From Viola odorata (lineage: Eukaryota; Streptophyta; Magnoliopsida; Malpighiales; Violaceae), in assembly GCA_963691705.1 (NCBI GenBank), contig OY829537.1, forward strand, positions 67,043,352 through 67,107,351: 64,000 bases of DNA. The letters run 5' to 3'. The translations under genes and the position numbers were made by a program. The notes beneath the pieces were generated by a model. The model was not told the DNA's origin and did not search any database. It saw only the letters and a list, made by a program, of their open reading frames with translations. Positions 60,006 through 64,000 of this stretch are shown one piece after another. The stretch's first letter is position 1; each line of letters begins with the position of its first letter.

Positions 60006-60513
60006 TGATAATACAAACAAGGAACCTTAAGGGTATTTTCGATCTTTCATCACCAGAGAAGGGGTCCCGATATATGTAGTTCCCGGTATATATCACCGCT
60101 AGTAGCCAAGACTATTTATACAAGCTCCACCAGTTAAGTATACTACTTGTACGACATGCTAGGAAAACTATAGGGTAAAGGGATAGGTATCGGTAAATGG
60201 TTGACCAAGCCTAAATGGCACGTGTCTAAGGTGACCCACAGGGCGAGGCTATAAATACCCCCCATTACCCTTTCACATAGGGATACACACACACATACTA
60301 AAGCTTTGCTCGCACAACTACCCAAATACCTACCTCAACCCGATAGTTTTCCCTTACCACCTATTTTCATCATCATGCATACTGACTTGATCGTCGGAGC
60401 CTCTACGCCGGAGACCCACTCTGGCACTTTGCAGGTGGCGTAGGAGCAGCAAGACAGTCCACGTCAGCACGCCATATTACAGAGTTATCCCCACCCTAGA
60501 TCTAGGACTATCA
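60006..60513 (+). repeat. 5' LTR of element C
   Basis: TG..CA ends, about 508 bp. It contains the TATA box CTATAAATA (60249-60257) and the segment GTCGGAGCCTCTACGCCGGA, shared with A's LTR (ATCGGAGTGTCTACGCCGGA). Confidence 0.75.
60249..60257 (+). promoter_or_regulatory. TATA box of element C LTR
   Basis: CTATAAATA in GAGGCTATAAATACCCCCC, the same context as in LTRs of A and B. Confidence 0.65.
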
Positions 60514-60607
60514 TTTTTTATGCTTTCATTGAGAGTTTTGGATTGTTAAGTGAGTAAACCTTAATATCCAAGATCTCCATCTTTTTTCTTTGAGGTTTAT
60601 TCTTCGA

Positions 60608-62325
60608 ATGGCGTCCAACCAAGGTTTCTCGCCGATCTAACCCACCAGCGACTCCGTCATGCCCACTCGAAACATTCCAGTGATTCCAACTTTGGAGACA
60701 CTAGTAGGGGTAAGACCCGTTCCAGTTAATCGTCAGCTCACCTTTCCTGCCAGCCCAGAAATAAGCTTCCCAGCTACAACTCTACCCGGACTGAGTACGG
60801 CCAGCACAACGCCACCATCCACTGAGTCCGTTGCCATCCTACATCGGAGGATGGATGTTATCATGTCCATTCTCGCCAGCCTGATTCCTCAACCATTGGC
60901 TTATGTACCGACTTCACCCCTATTGTTTACTCAGCCTTTAGTCACTTCGCAGGCCATACTCCCACTCGTGCTCAATGAGCCGTCAGCTCCTCAAGTGGTT
61001 AATTTGGCCCCTGCAGGAAGTCAACATCTCCCGCATGAGAACTTGGAGCAACCTATTTTACCAGTACCCCCGGTTATAAATCCTCCAAGGATAGAGGAAG
61101 GATATTTGGACAATTTGAATGAGGTTAGCAACCGCGCAGTATGACACAGTGCAAGAAGATATGACAGTAGAAGTAGTAGGGACAGATCGCCAGCGGTACA
61201 CCAACTTGTGAGGGATCATCGATACTACGATCATGGAGGAAATCAACATGAGGAGGAGTTCGGATATTCCAGATCCATTTCACCCTATTATTAGAGAGAG
61301 CAGAACGATGATCCGAAGCACCTGTTAACCTATCGGGTATGAAGGTATCGGGTCAGCAGACGAATCAAGCTTCCGACAAAAGTTTATGACGGTACTAAGG
61401 ATCTCGTCACCCACCTGAATCGCATGAAGGATTATGTCAAGTTCCAAACACGGAGAGACTAGGCGTTGTGTCAAATTTTCATACTGACTCTGTCCGAAAT
61501 TGCCAGAACCTAGTTTGAAGGATTACCGTCTGGCTCTATAGATAACTTTGCACAGTTGGAGGAGAGGTTCCGGAGCAGATTTAGCACATCTATTCCTCTG
61601 AAGAAATCATCCGCACCTCTATTTGATATACGTCGGAAGCCAGGAAAATCCCTTAAGTGTTACTTGGATCAATTTAACATGGAGATGGCCATGACGCCGG
61701 ATGTCACCGTAGATTTCACAGTAGAAGCGTTGAAGAGAAATTGTGGTTATGATAAATTAGAAGAAATATTGCTAGAAGATCCTTCACAAACCTTGGATCT
61801 TTTGCGGATCAAGGCTCACAACTATGCCAAAATGGAATAGGCTGATTACCAATGGAGAACTCAAAAAGAATACGTGCCGCGAAAACTAATAGAGAGGAGA
61901 TCAGAGCCTCGGAAGGGTAAGCAAACGGATTTTAAATCCACACCGCTGCTGATACCTCGGACAAAAATTTTGGCGATAAAAAATTGCTAATCTGATATCC
62001 TCCCCACAAACCAGGCGCGTTTATGGGTGCGCGCAAGGATTTATTTTGCCATTTTCATGAGGCACGAGGTCACGGAATGAAAGAATGTAAGATGTTGAAA
62101 ACAACCACTGAACGGTTGATTAAGGAAGGATATTTAGGCGAGTACGCAGTTAAGGCCAGAGCGCGGGCTCCCGATAACCGATTGAATATCAAACGGGAAG
62201 ACAACATGAAAGTTATGCCTTCCGGGTCCCTTATGGTAGAGATTCGAAGGGATAAAGGCAAGGAAACATTTATGGCATCCACGAATGAATTCCTGATGAT
62301 CAACTTAATAGCAGGAGGGACTTAG
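60608..62325 (+). pseudogene. Element C gag, broken
   Basis: It starts MASNQGFSPI, then a stop. Open pieces follow: 60659-61144 (Pro-rich N-terminus), 61380-61840 (capsid core with MEERFRSRFSTSIPLKKSSA, DIRRKPGKSLKCYLDQFNME, DKLEEILLEDPSQTLD), and 62023-62325 with the knuckle CHFHEARGHGMKECK. Stops replace sense codons near 61460, 61512 and 61840. Confidence 0.82.
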
Positions 62326-62347
62326 TACATCGAGGGACCCTCTACCA

Positions 62348-63028
62348 ATGGAAAGAGAAAACGGGATGAACCCTTGCAAGAGGAAGTTAGGTTTGGTTTG
62401 CTTGACCATATCCTTTTCAGAAGAGAATGAGCAGGGGGTGGTATATCCCCATAATGATGCGTTAGTATTGACGGCAATAATCGGCAATCATGGAGTAAGG
62501 AGGACTCTGGTAGACAATGGCAATGTCGTCAACTTATTGTCCCTTAATGCATACAAATTGATGAAACGTCAAGAGTCGGAGTTGGTCTCATGTCAGAAGC
62601 CAATTATCAAAGTAAATGGTGTGCCTATTCTGATAGTAGGAGTCGTATCTTTACCGGTACTTTTCCTGGAGGATAGTTCCAAGAGAACAGAGCAGCAATT
62701 GTTCATGGTAGTGGATTTGAATCTACCGTACAATGTAATCTTGGGACGACCTTTTCTGAATAATTTTGGAGCCATTATCTCGCAACGACACTTGAAACTG
62801 AAGTATCCCTCTTGGGATGGTGTTGTCACAATCAAAGGCGATCAAAATCTAGTAACGGAATGCTATCTTGTCATGACTGACGGAAATTGTGATCGATATG
62901 TCTACGTAGCCACTGACACCTTAGAGCAGAAAGATGAAAGGCGCACTCAACCATTAGAGAAAATGGTTCCAGTTTTGGTAGAAGGAGTTGCAACCAGAAG
63001 ATTTTTGGTGAGTGAGAAACTCAGTTAA
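62348..63028 (+). pseudogene. Element C retropepsin
   Basis: An open frame with FSEENEQGVVYPHNDALVLT, GVRRTLVDNGNVVNLLSLNA (active-site D-N-G as in A and B) and YNVILGRPFLNNFGA. It ends in SEKLS and a stop just before RT. Confidence 0.85.
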
Positions 63029-63049
63029 TAGTAGTGCAAGCAGTTGACT

Positions 63050-64000
63050 CAGTTACTGAACAAATATAAAGGAGAATTTGCTTGGGTACCGTCTGATATG
63101 CCTGGTATCCGTAGGGAAGTAGTCGAACACTGACTCAATGTCAATTCGGAAGCCAAGCCAATCTAGCAGAAGCGTCGGGCCTTTTCGAAGGAGAAGGCGG
63201 ATGCAATCGAAAAAGAAGTGGCCAAGCTCTTAAAGGTAAACTTCATCTGAGAAGTGCAATATCCGTCATGGCTAGCAAATCCGGTAGTGGTCCCCAAGCC
63301 TAATGGAGAGTGGAGGATGTGCATTGACTTCACATACCTTAATGAAGCATGTCCAAAGGATTGCTAACTACTGCCCCGGATAAAGCAGTTGGTTTATTAG
63401 ACGACGGGATACGAATACCTGAGTTCGCTTGATGCAAATTCAGGATATCATCAAATATCCATGGTACTGGAAGATGAGGAGAAGACGACTTTCATCACTC
63501 CGAAAGCCACATAATTCTGTCAGGCTATGCCATTAGGATTGAAGAACGCTGGAGCCATATTTCAGAGAACTGCCAACAAGATTTTTGAGGCTCAAATTGG
63601 CAGAAATTTGGAAGTGTATGTGGATGACATGTTGGTGAAAAGCAAGAGCTTAGAGTGTCATCTAGGGGATTTGGAGGAAGTGTTTGGAGTCATGCGGCTG
63701 TATGGCATGAAAGTCAATCCCAAGAAATGCATGTTTGCGTTTCATATGGGAAAAATTCTTAGATATATTGTCAGTTGAAGGGGAATTCAGCCCAACCCCA
63801 ACCCTACTAAGCTGAAGGCAATTCATGACATGATTTCACTGAGAAATGTCAAAGAAGTGCAGAGACTTACTGGCAAAATTATTGCTTTGAGCCGTTTCAT
63901 TTCCATACAAGGCGAGCATTGCCTTCCCTTTTTTAAGCTAATCTGGAAGAAAGCTCTGTTTGGATGGAAAGATGATTGTGAAGAAGCTTTTGTTAAGTTG
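63050..64000 (+). pseudogene. Element C reverse transcriptase, broken, runs off the window
   Basis: RT landmarks: MCIDFTYLNEACPKDC, LSSLDANSGYHQISMVLEDE, PLGLKNAGAIFQRTANKIFE, LEVYVDDMLVKSK with the catalytic DD, and CMFAFHMGKILRYIVS. Stops occur near 63130, 63163, 63250, 63365, 63400, 63511 and 63776. RNase H would follow beyond 64000. Confidence 0.82.

Larger units (their letters stand above)
60006..64000 (+). mobile_element. Tat-lineage retrotransposon 'C', degenerate, cut by window end
   Basis: The 5' LTR 60006-60513 (TGATAATAC ... GGACTATCA) resembles LTRs of A and B. It is followed by TGCTTTCATTGAGAG, gag, protease and RT in the same order. Many stops interrupt all frames. The element continues beyond the window. 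Confidence 0.82.

Overview
The window is nuclear DNA from a flowering plant, probably a eudicot. It has spliced genes with GT..AG introns, AT-rich spacers and very heavy transposon content. Only two intact-looking host genes are visible: a GPI-anchored GH17 beta-1,3-glucanase (+ strand, 13145-14981, 3 exons) and a ubiquitin-specific protease of the plant UBP8/9/10 type (- strand, 55108-48533, 13 exons). Two host-like gene remnants are also present: an RNase H (RVT_3-type) fragment split by a transposon, and a fragment of a neutral/alkaline invertase carried inside a transposon. All coordinates were read by eye.

Layout. (1) 188-4006 is a 3.8-kb solo LTR with a perfect 5-bp target duplication and two minisatellite blocks. 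(2) 4687-12434 is a PIF/Harbinger-like TIR element with a TTA duplication; it interrupts the RNase H remnant. Nested in it is a minus-strand Athila-like Ty3/gypsy element (about 6243-12200) whose 3' half is deleted. (3) 12.7-16.6 kb holds the GH17 gene and small MITEs. (4) 16584-48102 appears to be one hAT-like element, marked by an 8-bp CGATGCAT repeat on both sides. It is split by a Tat-lineage Ty3/gypsy element 'A' (+ strand, 18328-47549), which is itself split by a related element 'B' (- strand, 26649-40260). (5) 48.5-55.1 kb is the UBP gene. (6) 56319-59879 is a set of TIR elements; the inner one (57103-59807, TAA duplication) carries the invertase fragment. (7) 60006-64000 is a third, degenerate Tat-lineage element 'C', cut by the window edge.

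The most interesting signal is in A and B. Between the pol/tandem-repeat region and the 3' LTR, both carry a block of about 7 kb on the strand opposite to gag-pol. It holds four genes in a fixed order. Each has its own TATA-like box at the same relative place in both copies. Genes 3 and 4 contain introns at matching positions. Genes 3 and 4 share a domain that resembles the 'putative gypsy type transposon' family (PF04195), followed by Pro/Ser-rich, basic and coiled-coil parts. Because the block is antisense to the genomic RNA, its introns would not be spliced out during retrotransposition, which explains how a retroelement can keep intron-containing genes. Both copies are now damaged by frameshifts and stops. 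B has also lost its integrase core and most of its 5' LTR.
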